DNA of 25,490 nt from an uncultured Dialister sp. (GCA_900543455.1 UQRR01000025.1:1-25490), one strand, 5' to 3'; positions 1 through 7,441 are shown, numbered from the stretch's first letter. Numbers and translations are program-made. Notes: generated by a model not told the origin, from the sequence alone.

Positions 1-466
1 CATGGAGAAAAAAGAAGGCTGAAACTGGGGGATTCCCCCTTTTTCTTTTTCAAAATCCATTCATTGGGTAAAATTCGCATCAAATTGTTACACGGTTGCT
101 AAATAGCATGTTCCAAACCTCATTTTTCAAGGGGTTTTTCAGCGGCCTCTCCTCTGGAAGGGGCTGACGAGCGGAGCGAGGCGGGGTTGGCTCGCGACTT
201 TCTTCAACAGACGCTTTCCTCACTTTGCATCCGCTTCGCGGATGCTGCGGCGCTATGCGCCGCCCATCACCCCTGCCCCTCTTCCAAAGGAAGAGGGTAG
301 AATGGTATGGGTACCGCTTTCTCACATCCGCAGTCAGTCTCACATAGACTGCCTTTACTGCCTGCTCACCCGTCTCCCTATCCCCCCTGCCCCCTTTCCC
401 GATGGGAAGGGGGTAAAAAGGGTAAAACGCTTCCCCCTAGTCACTAGTCACTAAAGTCCCCAACGC
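1..466. repeat. repeat-rich intergenic stretch, no gene seen
   Basis: No open frame here looks like a protein. The stretch holds low-complexity C/T- and G/A-rich segments. It also has a GC-rich hairpin (GCGGCGC...GCGCCGC type, about 246-264) and, at 437-453, two units of the CTAGTCA repeat that recurs throughout the window. The same kinds of sequence fill most other gaps, so this is repetitive filler rather than a unique locus. Confidence 0.55.
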
Positions 467-499
467 AAAAAAGGAAATCGCACAGGCGATTTCCTTTTT
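467..499 (-). terminator. intrinsic terminator of glyQS
   Basis: A 10-bp perfect stem (AAGGAAATCG / CGATTTCCTT) is flanked by A and T runs on both sides. It lies 37 bases beyond the glyS stop codon on the minus strand, and the T run follows the stem in that direction. Confidence 0.85.
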
Positions 500-535
500 A
501 GCAGTCTATCGAAAAGACGATTTCCAGAGAGCCGA

Positions 536-2587
536 TCACACCAGCTTGCTGAAGTCGCCCCATGTATTGAAGAGGGCGAGGGTGGCAAGGAGCTGGGAGA
601 TGCGGTTGTTCTTGACGACTTCGTCGTCGACCATGACCATGACGTTGTCAAGGTAGTCGTTAATCGGCGCGGTGAGTTCTTTGAGGACGGGAAGGGCTTC
701 TCCATACTGGTAAGCGGCGAAGAGCGGGAGAACTTTCTTAGATGCGGCTTCGAAAGCGTCCTGCAGTTTCTTTTCTACGTCTTCGGTGAAGAGGGATGGA
801 TCGACTTTGCCGCCGGTCTTGCCTTTTGTGATGTTCGCAAGACGGGTGACGGCCTGACGGAGGTCGGCTTCGTCCTTCAGCTGGCTTTCTGCCATGCTGC
901 GGGCCTTCAGGAAGAGGGCGTAGATATCGTCGACAGGGCCTGCAAGGACGGCGTCGATGATGTCGTAGGCGATGCCTTCGTCGAGCATGATGGCTTTGAT
1001 GCGCTGGCGGAAGAAGTCTTCGATCTGGGTGAGGACGGTCTTCTTTGTCTCTTCTTCGCCCGGAAGGAGGGCAAGGGCTGCCTCGATGCCGCGGCGGATA
1101 TCCCAGTGGATCTTTCCGTCGGTCAGGATATTCACGGCGCCGATGGTCTGACGGCGGAGAGCGAATGGATCCTGCGAGCCGGTCGGGATGAGGCCGCGCA
1201 GGAAGGTGGCAGCAAGGTTATCCAGTTTGTCAGCGAGGGAGAGCGCACGGCCGATTTCCTGCTGCGGAAGAATGTCTCCGGCGAATCTTGGCATATACTG
1301 TTCGAAGATGGCCTGTGCGACTTCCGATTTTTCTCCGTCAAGGAGCGCATATTCCTTCCCCATTTCGCCCTGCAGTTCGGTGAATTCGGTGACCATGCCG
1401 GTCGCGAGGTCGGACTTGGAGAGGAAGGCAGCGCGATCAGCGTCGGCGGTTTTTTCCGCGTCGAAGTCCCAGTCTTTGCCGATGGCTTCCGTCAGCTTCT
1501 GAAGGCGGTCTGCTTTATCACGCATGTCGCCCATGCCTTCCTGATAGTTGATGCGGGTGAGATCGTCTCTGTGACCTTCCAGTGTCTTCTTGCGGTCGTT
1601 TTCGAAGAAGAATTTCGCATCGTCAAGACGGGCACGGAGGACTTTTTCGTTGCCGTGCTGGACGTTTTCAAGGGCTTTCGTACCGCCGTTACGAACAGTC
1701 AGGAAGTACGGCATGAGGGATCCGTCTTCGTTTCTGACAGGGTAGTATCTCTGATGGTCACGCATCGGGGTAACGACGGCGGGAACCGGGAGCTTCAGGA
1801 ATTCATCATCGATCTTGCCATAGAGCGGGGTCGGGTATTCGACGAGGTAGTTGATTTCTTCCAGAAGGTCTGCATTGTGCCAGACGTGGCCGCCGAGCTT
1901 ATCTGCAACGGCGAGAAGGCCGGTGCGAATCATTTCGCGGCGTTCATCCTGATCGACGATGACAAAGGCGTGACGCATGGTTTCCTGGTAGGAGAGCGGG
2001 TCGGAGATCACGACAGGTTCCTTGCAGAGGAAACGGTGTCCGCGGCTGACATTGCCACTCTTGACGTGGGCAAATTCCATCGGGATGATCTCCTTGTCAC
2101 AGAGAGCGACGATCCAGCGGACAGGACGGATAAAATGGGCTTCTTCATCGGCCCAGCGCATGCTTCTTGTGAAGTTCAGGCCGGTGATGAGGGAGAGGAA
2201 GAGCTCGGGAAGGACGTCTTCGACTTTCTTGCCCGCATGTACGACATGCGCCCATGTGTATTCCCCTTCTTTGACGAGTTCAGATGGATCGATGTGCTGG
2301 CCGCGGGCAAATCCCTGGGCCGCGCGTGTCGGATTTCCATCAGCATCGAAAGCAGCTTTGACGGATGGGCCGCGTTTCTTGACTTCTTCATCCGGCTGGC
2401 GGTCTGCGGCATCCTTGACGAGGACGGCGAGACGGCGCGGGGTCGCGTAGATGGTGATGTTTTCAGCAGCGATGCGGTGGGCTTCGAACTGGGAAGCCGC
2501 GAGTGTTTTCAGCTGGTCTACGACACCGGACATGATATTGGCCGGCATTTCCTCTGTACCGATTTCTAAGAGAAGATTCTTACTCAT
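536..2587 (-). CDS. glyS: glycyl-tRNA synthetase beta subunit
   Basis: This is the beta subunit of the bacterial alpha2-beta2 glycyl-tRNA synthetase, a cytoplasmic enzyme that charges tRNA-Gly. The protein has 683 residues, the normal length for GlyS. It opens with the family signature MSKNLLLEIGTEEMPA and carries the characteristic internal stretch PTPLYGKIDDEFLKLPVPAVV, shown here as two parts: PTPLYGKIDDEF and LKLPVPAVV. The C-terminal third is the tRNA-binding part, and the family-typical ending NTWGDFSKLV is present. The start codon overlaps the glyQ stop as ATGA, which indicates translational coupling. Expression is controlled with glyQ by the upstream glycine T-box leader. Nothing is missing. 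Confidence 0.97.
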   Translation of the reverse strand: MSKNLLLEIGTEEMPANIMSGVVDQLKTLAASQFEAHRIAAENITIYATPRRLAVLVKDAADRQPDEEVKKRGPSVKAAFDADGNPTRAAQGFARGQHIDPSELVKEGEYTWAHVVHAGKKVEDVLPELFLSLITGLNFTRSMRWADEEAHFIRPVRWIVALCDKEIIPMEFAHVKSGNVSRGHRFLCKEPVVISDPLSYQETMRHAFVIVDQDERREMIRTGLLAVADKLGGHVWHNADLLEEINYLVEYPTPLYGKIDDEFLKLPVPAVVTPMRDHQRYYPVRNEDGSLMPYFLTVRNGGTKALENVQHGNEKVLRARLDDAKFFFENDRKKTLEGHRDDLTRINYQEGMGDMRDKADRLQKLTEAIGKDWDFDAEKTADADRAAFLSKSDLATGMVTEFTELQGEMGKEYALLDGEKSEVAQAIFEQYMPRFAGDILPQQEIGRALSLADKLDNLAATFLRGLIPTGSQDPFALRRQTIGAVNILTDGKIHWDIRRGIEAALALLPGEEETKKTVLTQIEDFFRQRIKAIMLDEGIAYDIIDAVLAGPVDDIYALFLKARSMAESQLKDEADLRQAVTRLANITKGKTGGKVDPSLFTEDVEKKLQDAFEAASKKVLPLFAAYQYGEALPVLKELTAPINDYLDNVMVMVDDEVVKNNRISQLLATLALFNTWGDFSKLV

Positions 2588-3465
2588 TTCGCTTCGCCTC
2601 CTTTAAGCATGGGGAATCCCAGCTCTTTGCGCTTTTTCAGCCAAGCCTTGGCGCACATGCGGGCCAGGTTTCTGACACGGGAAATATATTCTGTACGTTC
2701 CGAGAGGGAGATCGCTCCGGCAGCGTCCAGCAGATTGAAAGAATGGGAGCATTTCAGTACGTAGTCGTAGGCTGGGAGTACGAGGCCGGCCTTTACGACG
2801 CGCTGTGCTTCTTTTTCATACATGTCAAAGAGCTTGAAGAGCATGTCGTGGTCAGAGAGCTCGTAGCTGTAGACGGACTGCTCGTATTCATTCTGGTGCC
2901 AGATATCGCCATAGGTGACTCCGTCGGTCCATTCGAGGTCATAGACATTGTCTACTTCCTGAATGTACATCGCGATACGCTCGAGACCGTAGGTGATCTC
3001 TACGGAGACCGGATGCTCATCGATACCGCCGACCTGCTGGAAATAGGTGAACTGGGTGATTTCCATGCCGTCGAGCCAGACTTCCCAGCCAATGCCCCAT
3101 GCGCCTAAAGTCGGGGACTCCCAGTTATCTTCGACGAAGCGGATGTCGTGTTCTTGCGGATCGATACCGAGCTCTTTTAAGGATTCCAGATAGGTTTCCT
3201 GGATGTTATTCGGAGACGGCTTCATGATGACCTGGAACTGATGGTGCTGGTAGAGACGGTTCGGATTATCCCCATAACGGCCGTCATCCGGACGGCGGGA
3301 TGGTTCCATATAGGCTACGTTCCACGGTTCCGGTCCGATGGTGCGCAGGAAGGTAGCCGGATTCATCGTGCCTGCGCCTTTTTCTGTGTCGTAAGCTTCT
3401 CCGAGTACGCAGCCCTGCTTGGACCAGAACTTCTGGAGTGCTAAGACGATCTGCTGAAAAGTCAT
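2584..3465 (-). CDS. glyQ: glycyl-tRNA synthetase alpha subunit
   Basis: This is the catalytic alpha subunit of the heterotetrameric glycyl-tRNA synthetase. It makes glycyl-adenylate and aminoacylates tRNA-Gly together with GlyS. Its 293 residues match the family length. Class II motifs are visible, including MNPATFLRTIGPEPW, EPSRRPDDGRYGDNPNR and the YQHHQFQVIMKPSP segment. The start is set by a strong ribosome binding site, AGGAGG about 7 bases before the ATG. It is the first gene of the glyQS operon and is overlapped by glyS by 4 bases. A T-box leader with its own terminator lies immediately upstream. Confidence 0.98.
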   Translation of the reverse strand: MTFQQIVLALQKFWSKQGCVLGEAYDTEKGAGTMNPATFLRTIGPEPWNVAYMEPSRRPDDGRYGDNPNRLYQHHQFQVIMKPSPNNIQETYLESLKELGIDPQEHDIRFVEDNWESPTLGAWGIGWEVWLDGMEITQFTYFQQVGGIDEHPVSVEITYGLERIAMYIQEVDNVYDLEWTDGVTYGDIWHQNEYEQSVYSYELSDHDMLFKLFDMYEKEAQRVVKAGLVLPAYDYVLKCSHSFNLLDAAGAISLSERTEYISRVRNLARMCAKAWLKKRKELGFPMLKGGEAK

Positions 3466-3533
3466 TTGTTCCTCCTGATCGAAGAAATGGGGTGTGACCG
3501 ATCGATCACTGCGCTCCCATTTCCTGACAATAT

Positions 3534-3562
3534 AAAAATCCCTGTAACAAAAAGTTACAGGG
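3534..3562 (-). terminator. regulated terminator of the T-box leader
   Basis: A 9-bp stem CCCTGTAAC/GTTACAGGG is followed on the minus strand by ATTTTTAT. It competes with the T-box antiterminator and sits about 70 bases before the glyQ start. Confidence 0.88.
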
Positions 3563-3607
3563 ACGAGTTACAGGGATCATTAACCCGCGGTTCCACCCTC
3601 ATTGACC

Positions 3608-3657
3608 TAAGGAAACACTGATTACATCGCAGAGTCTGATTTAATCAGTGTTCCTTA
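3608..3657 (-). mobile_element. internally deleted MITE copy inside the T-box leader
   Basis: Fifty bases carry the same ends as the 165-bp elements at 12193 and 23493. The left end TAAGGAAACACTGATT continues through CGCAGAGTC, and the right end is AATCAGTGTTCCTTA. About 115 internal bases are absent. The ends are flanked by TA, as in the other copies. In RNA it would form one long hairpin. Confidence 0.7.
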
Positions 3658-3797
3658 AGGCCCACCTTGATTTCTCTTATTTCCCTACTCTGTTCAGGAA
3701 ACAGCTCAGAAACGCCTTCTGTCCATCGCCGGCCTCTCACCACCGCCGGCTCGCTTTGTCGGACATACTCCTCTTCCTCATCGCCGTATATGGGAAC

Positions 3798-3826
3798 ATT
3801 GTAGCAAATCGCGATGGAAATGTAAA
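3798..3826 (-). promoter_or_regulatory. promoter of glyQS
   Basis: On the minus strand, TTTACA and TACAAT are separated by 17 bases, and transcription would begin near 3791 at the start of the T-box leader. Confidence 0.8.
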
Positions 3827-3849
3827 GGGGCGTGATGCCCATGATTACG

Positions 3850-4186
3850 TTTGAAAGCCTCGCTTGAATGAGAAATTAGAAATGAGAAATGCGAAATGAT
3901 GGTGCGGCGCATAAAAATATAGAAGCGCCGCAAAATTTTGATAGCACTTCGCGCGCATCGTCATTTCGAGCGTAGCCCTCAATCTTTATTGCAGAACGGT
4001 CATCGCCTGATGTGAGGCAGCACTAGGACATCGTTTTCCCTCGGCGGGATGACGATGCCGGAGAATCCCAGTCACTCCTAATCCCCAATCCCTAATCCCT
4101 AGCTACTAATCCCTAGTCCCTAGTCCCTAGTCACCAGCCACTAGTCACCAGCCACCAGTCACTAGTCACCAGCCACCAGTCACCTA
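3850..4186. repeat. composite intergenic repeat with heptamer tract
   Basis: No gene is visible. The parts, in order, are a degenerate GAAATTAG/GAAATGAG run, a GCGGCGC...GCGCCGC hairpin (3904-3931), a segment containing CGTCATTTCGAGCG, and a tract at about 4069-4184 built from CCCTAGT and CACYAGT heptamers. The same modules recur near 6711, 9720, 11757 and, in reverse orientation, 25020. Confidence 0.75.
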
Positions 4187-4198
4187 TTCTCCCAATAA

Positions 4199-4227
4199 AA
4201 AATCCGCTCAGTGAGCGGATAAAAAAA
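4199..4227 (-). terminator. terminator after the first tRNA pair
   Basis: The stem ATCCGCT/AGCGGAT has a five-base loop and a T run on the minus strand. It lies directly after the CCA end of tRNA-Gly. Confidence 0.75.
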
Positions 4228-4301
4228 TGGAGCGGGTGAAGGGAATCGAACCCTCGTAACCAGCTTGGAAGGCTGGCGCTCTACCATTGAGCTACACCCG
4301 C
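4228..4301 (-). tRNA. tRNA-Gly (anticodon TCC), copy 1
   Basis: A complete 74-base cloverleaf on the minus strand begins GCGGGTG and ends with an encoded CCA. The anticodon stem CCAGC/GCTGG encloses the loop CTTCCAA (anticodon TCC), and the T arm contains GGTTCGATTCC. It is downstream of tRNA-Pro in one transcript. An identical gene lies at 10181-10254. Confidence 0.96.
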
Positions 4302-4306
4302 ATAAA

Positions 4307-4383
4307 TGGTCGGAGCAGCAGGATTTGAACCTGCGACCCCTTGGTCCCGAACCAAGTGCGCTACCAAACTGCGCTATGCCCCG
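4307..4383 (-). tRNA. tRNA-Pro (anticodon CGG), copy 1
   Basis: A 77-base cloverleaf on the minus strand has the acceptor CGGGGCA/TGCTCCG and an encoded CCA. The anticodon stem CTTGG/CCAAG surrounds the loop TTCGGGA, giving anticodon CGG followed by the G37 usual for proline tRNAs. It is the first gene of the pair, and its promoter is at 4396-4424. A second identical copy is at 10260-10336. Confidence 0.95.
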
Positions 4384-4395
4384 ACAACGTAGATG

Positions 4396-4424
4396 ATTAT
4401 AGCATTTTGTTCTCTTTCTGTCAA
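4396..4424 (-). promoter_or_regulatory. promoter of tRNA pair 1
   Basis: On the minus strand, consensus TTGACA and TATAAT are 17 bases apart and end 13 bases before the 5' end of tRNA-Pro. Both hexamers are perfect matches to the sigma-70/sigma-A consensus. Confidence 0.92.
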
Positions 4425-4456
4425 TAGTTTTTTTATTGATAGGTTGATTTACCCCC

Positions 4457-4485
4457 TTGTCTTCCAATAGCATTTATGCTATCAT
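4457..4485 (+). promoter_or_regulatory. promoter and operator of the toxin-antitoxin pair
   Basis: TTGTCT and TATCAT are 17 bases apart. The palindrome ATAGCAT-TT-ATGCTAT at 4467-4482 fills the spacer and touches the -10 box. A perfect inverted repeat placed here fits autorepression by the HTH antitoxin, which is typical of such operons. The operator role is inferred. Confidence 0.7.
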
Positions 4486-4509
4486 CAGTATAGGAAGAAG
4501 GAGTCTGCT

Positions 4510-4878
4510 ATGTACAATATTGAGTTTTATACAAACAGAAATGGCCAATCTGAGATTCTGAATTTCCTTGAAGCATTGCGTACAAAAAGTAAAACCAGCA
4601 AAGATGCGCGCATTCAATACAACCAGATTGTTTTCTATATCGATTTGCTTGCAAAGAACGGCAGCAATCTTCCCATTAAGATCACGAAGCATTTAGAAGA
4701 AGATATCTGGGAGCTGCGTCCGGGTTATAACCGCGTTTTTTATTTCTATTATGACAACAAGCAATATGTGCTTCTTCATCATTTTCGCAAGAAATCGCAA
4801 AAGACGCCAGCGAAAGAGCTTCTCCGGGCAAAGGCAGAACGCGATGATTACATCAAGCAAAAGGAGGAAAAATCATGA
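4510..4878 (+). CDS. higB: RelE/HigB-family toxin (Gp49-like)
   Basis: This is a 122-residue small basic protein of the HigB/Gp49 branch of the RelE/ParE fold, whose members are usually ribosome-dependent mRNA interferases. Family marks are visible in the middle and end: LRPGYNRVFYFYY, VLLHHFRKKSQKTP and a C-terminal ELLRAKAERDDY segment. The start ATG follows GAAGAAGGAG. The stop overlaps the start of the next gene by 4 bases, and the partner is an XRE-type antitoxin, so the order is toxin first as in higBA. The promoter contains an operator-like palindrome. Family assignment is firm; mRNA cleavage here is inferred. Confidence 0.9.
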   Translation: MYNIEFYTNRNGQSEILNFLEALRTKSKTSKDARIQYNQIVFYIDLLAKNGSNLPIKITKHLEEDIWELRPGYNRVFYFYYDNKQYVLLHHFRKKSQKTPAKELLRAKAERDDYIKQKEEKS

Positions 4879-5150
4879 ACTGGAATGACTATAAAGAGCA
4901 CGTCAAAGCATGCAGTGAGGACGACCGTAGAAATATGGAAGAAATTGAAGCGGCGGCTGATATCGTCTCCTCCTTGATCAAGCGTCGGCAGGAGCTTGGC
5001 CTCAGCCAACGAGCACTGGCTGAGCGCTGCGGTATCCCACAGTCTTCTGTCGCCCGCATCGAGTCCTGCAGTGTAGCTCCCAAGCTCGATACTCTCATCA
5101 AACTGATGCAGGCACTACAGCTCAAACTGCAGGTAGCCGTTGCCAGCTGA
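4875..5150 (+). CDS. higA: XRE-family antitoxin (HigA-like)
   Basis: A 91-residue protein with a helix-turn-helix domain at about residues 33-88: ELGLSQRALAERCGIP, then QSSVARIESCSVAPKLDTL. It starts within the toxin stop (ATGA overlap), and its ribosome binding site AAGGAGG lies inside the toxin's last codons. It should bind and neutralise the preceding toxin and repress the operon through the palindrome at 4467-4482. The N-terminal 30 residues are acidic and probably make the toxin contact. Those functional statements are inferences from the family and layout. Confidence 0.9.
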   Translation: MNWNDYKEHVKACSEDDRRNMEEIEAAADIVSSLIKRRQELGLSQRALAERCGIPQSSVARIESCSVAPKLDTLIKLMQALQLKLQVAVAS

Positions 5151-5155
5151 ATGGC

Positions 5156-5194
5156 AAACGGGTACGTCCCTGGCAAGCAAGGACGTACCCGTTT
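5156..5194. terminator. long hairpin after the toxin-antitoxin pair
   Basis: A 14-bp perfect stem (AAACGGGTACGTCC / GGACGTACCCGTTT) with an 11-base loop begins 5 bases after the antitoxin stop. There is no long T run, so it may act with the hairpin at 5204-5237 or serve as an RNA-stabilising end. Confidence 0.55.
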
Positions 5195-5203
5195 AAGATA
5201 ACA

Positions 5204-5242
5204 AACCCCCGTAGCGGATATGTCCGCTACGGGGGTTCTTTT
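5204..5242. terminator. bidirectional terminator between higBA and the SCIFF maturase
   Basis: A 15-bp perfect stem (AACCCCCGTAGCGGA / TCCGCTACGGGGGTT) has a 4-base loop and is followed on the plus strand by CTTTTATTT. It lies between two convergent genes and touches the maturase stop, so it probably ends both transcripts. Confidence 0.8.
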
Positions 5243-6674
5243 ATTTCTCTTCCAAGGCTTCTTTCTTGGCCTGATAGGTGCCTGGCTGCGCCATGACCTT
5301 TGGTTTCTTCATTTCATTGTACGCCTGGATCATCATCGCGCATTCTACGCGTTTCTTCTGGATCTCACAGGTGATGTGATACGGCTTATGAATGTCGCCG
5401 GCGAATGCTTCATTATTCGCATGGCAGCCGCCGGAGCAGAAGAATTTCGCCCAGCAGTCGACGCATTCCGGCTTGCTGAAGACGTGGTTCATGCGGAAGT
5501 CACGCATCATCTTGAAGTTCTTAAGCCCTTCATAGACATTGCCGATGACGTAGCCTTCTCGTCCGACGAACTGGTGGCAGGGATAAATGTCGCCATTCGG
5601 TACGACGGCGAGATATTCGTGACCGGCACCGCAGCCGCGGAGGCGCTTCGGGAGGCAGGGACCCTTCCAGAGGTCCATATTGAAATGGAAGAAGAAGAAT
5701 GGACGGCCTTCTTCTTCTCTTGCAATGAAGAGCTTGGCGAGGCGGTCATATTCCGCTTTGACACGCGGCAGATCCTCTTCCTTGATGGAGTAGTCAGCAG
5801 TGTCTTCGCCGACGACCGGTTCCATGGATACAGCAGGGAAGCCCTTGTCGATCATATCGATGACGTCGGTCGTAAAGTCCATATTGTAACGGGTGAAGGT
5901 ACCGCGGACATAATATTCCTCGCCCTTGCGGTTCGCCACGCAGTACTGGAGATTCTTCACGATCTCATCATAGGTGCCTTCGCCATGGACGCCCGGACGC
6001 ATACGATCATGCATTTCCTTGCGGCCGTCGAGCGAGAGGATGAGGCTGATGTGATTGTCCGTCAGGTATTTGACCTTTTCCTTGTCGAGCAGAAGACCAT
6101 TCGTGGTGAGGGACATCTTGATCTTCTTGCCGTGCTTCTTTTCCTGCTTGTGTACATAGTCGATGGTCTGCTGTACGACATGCCAGTTCATGAGCGGTTC
6201 ACCGCCGAAGAAATCAAGCTCGCAGTGTTCACGCGGACCGCTGTGTGCGATGAGGAAATCGACAGCTCTTCTGGCAACGTCGAAGCTCATCAGCATGCGC
6301 CACTGGCCATAGCCGCCCTGTCCGGCGAAACAGTACTGGCAGCGCAGATTGCAGTCGTGAGCGATATTGATGCAGAGCGCTTTGATGATCGGACGGTCTT
6401 CGATCGCCATTTTGTAATTCTTATCCATCGGTGCAAAGAGTACTTCTTTGGCGATGAGTTCATCAAGGTCATCCATGACTTCATTGAGTTCGGCCTCTTC
6501 GTAGTCTTTGGCAAGATTCGCCAGAACCATTCCCCGGTTGGTTCCATTGTAATACGCGAGGACCTTGTACGTCACATCATCGACGACATGTACGATGCCG
6601 CTGTTCACATCCATGACGATATTCATGCCGTTCTGCTGGAAACGGTGGATCATTGGCTTAACGTTGTAATCCAT
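5241..6674 (-). CDS. scfB: radical SAM maturase of the SCIFF peptide
   Basis: A 477-residue radical SAM/SPASM enzyme that forms thioether cross-links between cysteines and other residues of the SCIFF precursor peptide. Its start follows AAGGAG at a spacing of 11. The first ~95 residues are the peptide-recognition (RRE-like) part. The radical SAM cluster is C108-N-L-R-C112-Q-Y-C115, with GGEP at 157-160. The C-terminal SPASM region has Cys340, 348, 366, 404, 407, 413, 417 and 436, enough for two auxiliary iron-sulfur clusters. The matching precursor is encoded upstream at 7078-7245 on the same strand. Reaction and pairing are established for the family; the final product and its role remain unknown. 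A terminator and a repeat lie between precursor and maturase. Confidence 0.95.
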   Translation of the reverse strand: MDYNVKPMIHRFQQNGMNIVMDVNSGIVHVVDDVTYKVLAYYNGTNRGMVLANLAKDYEEAELNEVMDDLDELIAKEVLFAPMDKNYKMAIEDRPIIKALCINIAHDCNLRCQYCFAGQGGYGQWRMLMSFDVARRAVDFLIAHSGPREHCELDFFGGEPLMNWHVVQQTIDYVHKQEKKHGKKIKMSLTTNGLLLDKEKVKYLTDNHISLILSLDGRKEMHDRMRPGVHGEGTYDEIVKNLQYCVANRKGEEYYVRGTFTRYNMDFTTDVIDMIDKGFPAVSMEPVVGEDTADYSIKEEDLPRVKAEYDRLAKLFIAREEEGRPFFFFHFNMDLWKGPCLPKRLRGCGAGHEYLAVVPNGDIYPCHQFVGREGYVIGNVYEGLKNFKMMRDFRMNHVFSKPECVDCWAKFFCSGGCHANNEAFAGDIHKPYHITCEIQKKRVECAMMIQAYNEMKKPKVMAQPGTYQAKKEALEEK

Positions 6675-7029
6675 GAAATGTTATTCTCCTTTTATTGGGT
6701 TATATGGTTTGAGGGTTAGTCCGTGAGGCGTACTGCCCCTGGATTGCGAATGAAAGAGGTTCGGCGGGTTCTATAGGTTCTATGGGTTCAAAGGGGAAGG
6801 AGCGGCGCATAAAGATCAGAAGCGCCGCGAAGTATAAATAGGGCGATGTCCGAAGGTGGTATTTAGTCACTAGTCACCAGTCACTCAAGGTTCCCAATCC
6901 CCAGCTACTCATCCTTGCTTTCAATCTGTAACAGGTTGGAACGGTTCCATGGGACGGTACCCCGCATCTCATCGGAATGCGCCGAAAAATAATAACGCCA
7001 TTTCCTTTCCCCCACATCCATTCACTTCA
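6675..7029. repeat. repeat-filled gap between SCIFF maturase and precursor
   Basis: No gene is visible. The gap contains GGGTTCTATAGGTTC-type repeats (also near 11765), the GCGGCGC...GCGCCGC hairpin (6802-6828), GGGCGATGTCCGAAGG (shared with about 9810), and three heptamer units at 6864-6885. I see no good promoter just before the maturase. Confidence 0.6.
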
Positions 7030-7063
7030 CAAGAAAAGCCCCCGGTCTCAAGGCCGGGGGCTT
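7030..7063 (-). terminator. terminator after the SCIFF precursor gene
   Basis: A 10-bp perfect stem AAGCCCCCGG/CCGGGGGCTT with an 8-base loop and TTTTCTT following on the minus strand. It starts 15 bases after the precursor stop, so most transcripts probably end before the maturase gene. Confidence 0.85.
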
Positions 7064-7077
7064 GGCCGTGCATCAGC

Positions 7078-7245
7078 TTATGCTCTCTTTGCTTCTGCTT
7101 CTTCCTGTTCTGTGCAGATCAGGTTGCCAATGGTGCAGCTTGTTTTGCAAGCGGACTGGCAGGAAGTCTGACATTCACTGCAGCCTTCGAATTTGATGGA
7201 GTCCTGCAGAGAAGACTTGTTGATTGTAACGATGTGTTTGGACAT
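7078..7245 (-). CDS. scfA: SCIFF (six cysteines in forty-five residues) precursor peptide
   Basis: A 55-residue peptide-coding gene read directly from the minus strand. The N-terminal leader is MSKHIVTINKSSLQDSIKFE. The core carries six cysteines at positions 22, 25, 29, 33, 37 and 44 in the pattern GCSECQTSCQSACKTSC, followed by TIGNLIC. This matches the SCIFF family closely. An acidic tail ends in EAEAKRA. The ribosome binding site GGGAGGTGACATC before ATG is strong. It is modified by the radical SAM enzyme at 5241-6674. A promoter at 7281-7309 and a strong terminator flank it, so the peptide may be made in excess over the maturase. The biological role of SCIFF products is not settled. Confidence 0.96.
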   Translation of the reverse strand: MSKHIVTINKSSLQDSIKFEGCSECQTSCQSACKTSCTIGNLICTEQEEAEAKRA

Positions 7246-7280
7246 GATGTCACCTCCCTGAAACCAAGATTTCTTGCATT

Positions 7281-7309
7281 ATCATACCATAGGTGAGGGT
7301 AAATGTACA
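7281..7309 (-). promoter_or_regulatory. probable promoter of the SCIFF precursor
   Basis: On the minus strand, TGTACA and TATGAT are 17 bases apart, about 30 bases before the ribosome binding site. An inverted repeat GAGGGT...ACCCTC overlaps the -35 side and could be an operator. Confidence 0.5.
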
Positions 7310-7441
7310 CCCTCTCGAGAAAAGTTATTATAAGGAAGTGGGGCCGGGCAGGCACATCGGTCCATGTTCCCTTGACCGTCATGGTGAAGAGACACAGCAG
7401 GTACTGCGGATCTAAATGCGTGCCGCACATCCATTCCTCAT

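Larger units (their letters stand above)
3534..3791 (-). promoter_or_regulatory. glycine T-box leader of glyQS
   Basis: Read on the minus strand, this leader contains the T-box core AGGGTGGAACCGCGGG (plus-strand complement near 3585-3600). It also has a stem I with a GCCGG...CCGGC arm, and a specifier region GAAGGCGTTTCTGAGC in which GGC reads as a glycine codon. A terminator hairpin CCCTGTAAC...GTTACAGGG with a T run follows at 3534-3562. Uncharged tRNA-Gly would stabilise the antiterminator and allow glyQS expression (established for this family). Oddity: a 50-base palindromic MITE remnant lies between stem I and the T-box core, where stem III would be. Confidence 0.93.

Noticed and set aside
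1106..2569. Long plus-strand open frame opposite glyS
   Set aside because: It is a shadow of the glyS coding sequence, with no ribosome binding site and no recognisable protein.
4069..4184. CRISPR array
   Set aside because: The units are 7-8 bp and contiguous, with no spacers of uniform length and no cas genes in the window.
4180..4473. 97-codon frame across the tRNA-Gly/tRNA-Pro genes (and a similar frame at 10259-10489)
   Set aside because: It is made of tRNA sequence; such translations are common false database entries.
5220..6719. 499-codon plus-strand open frame opposite the SCIFF maturase
   Set aside because: It mirrors the codon structure of the clearly identified radical SAM gene and begins within the bidirectional terminator.
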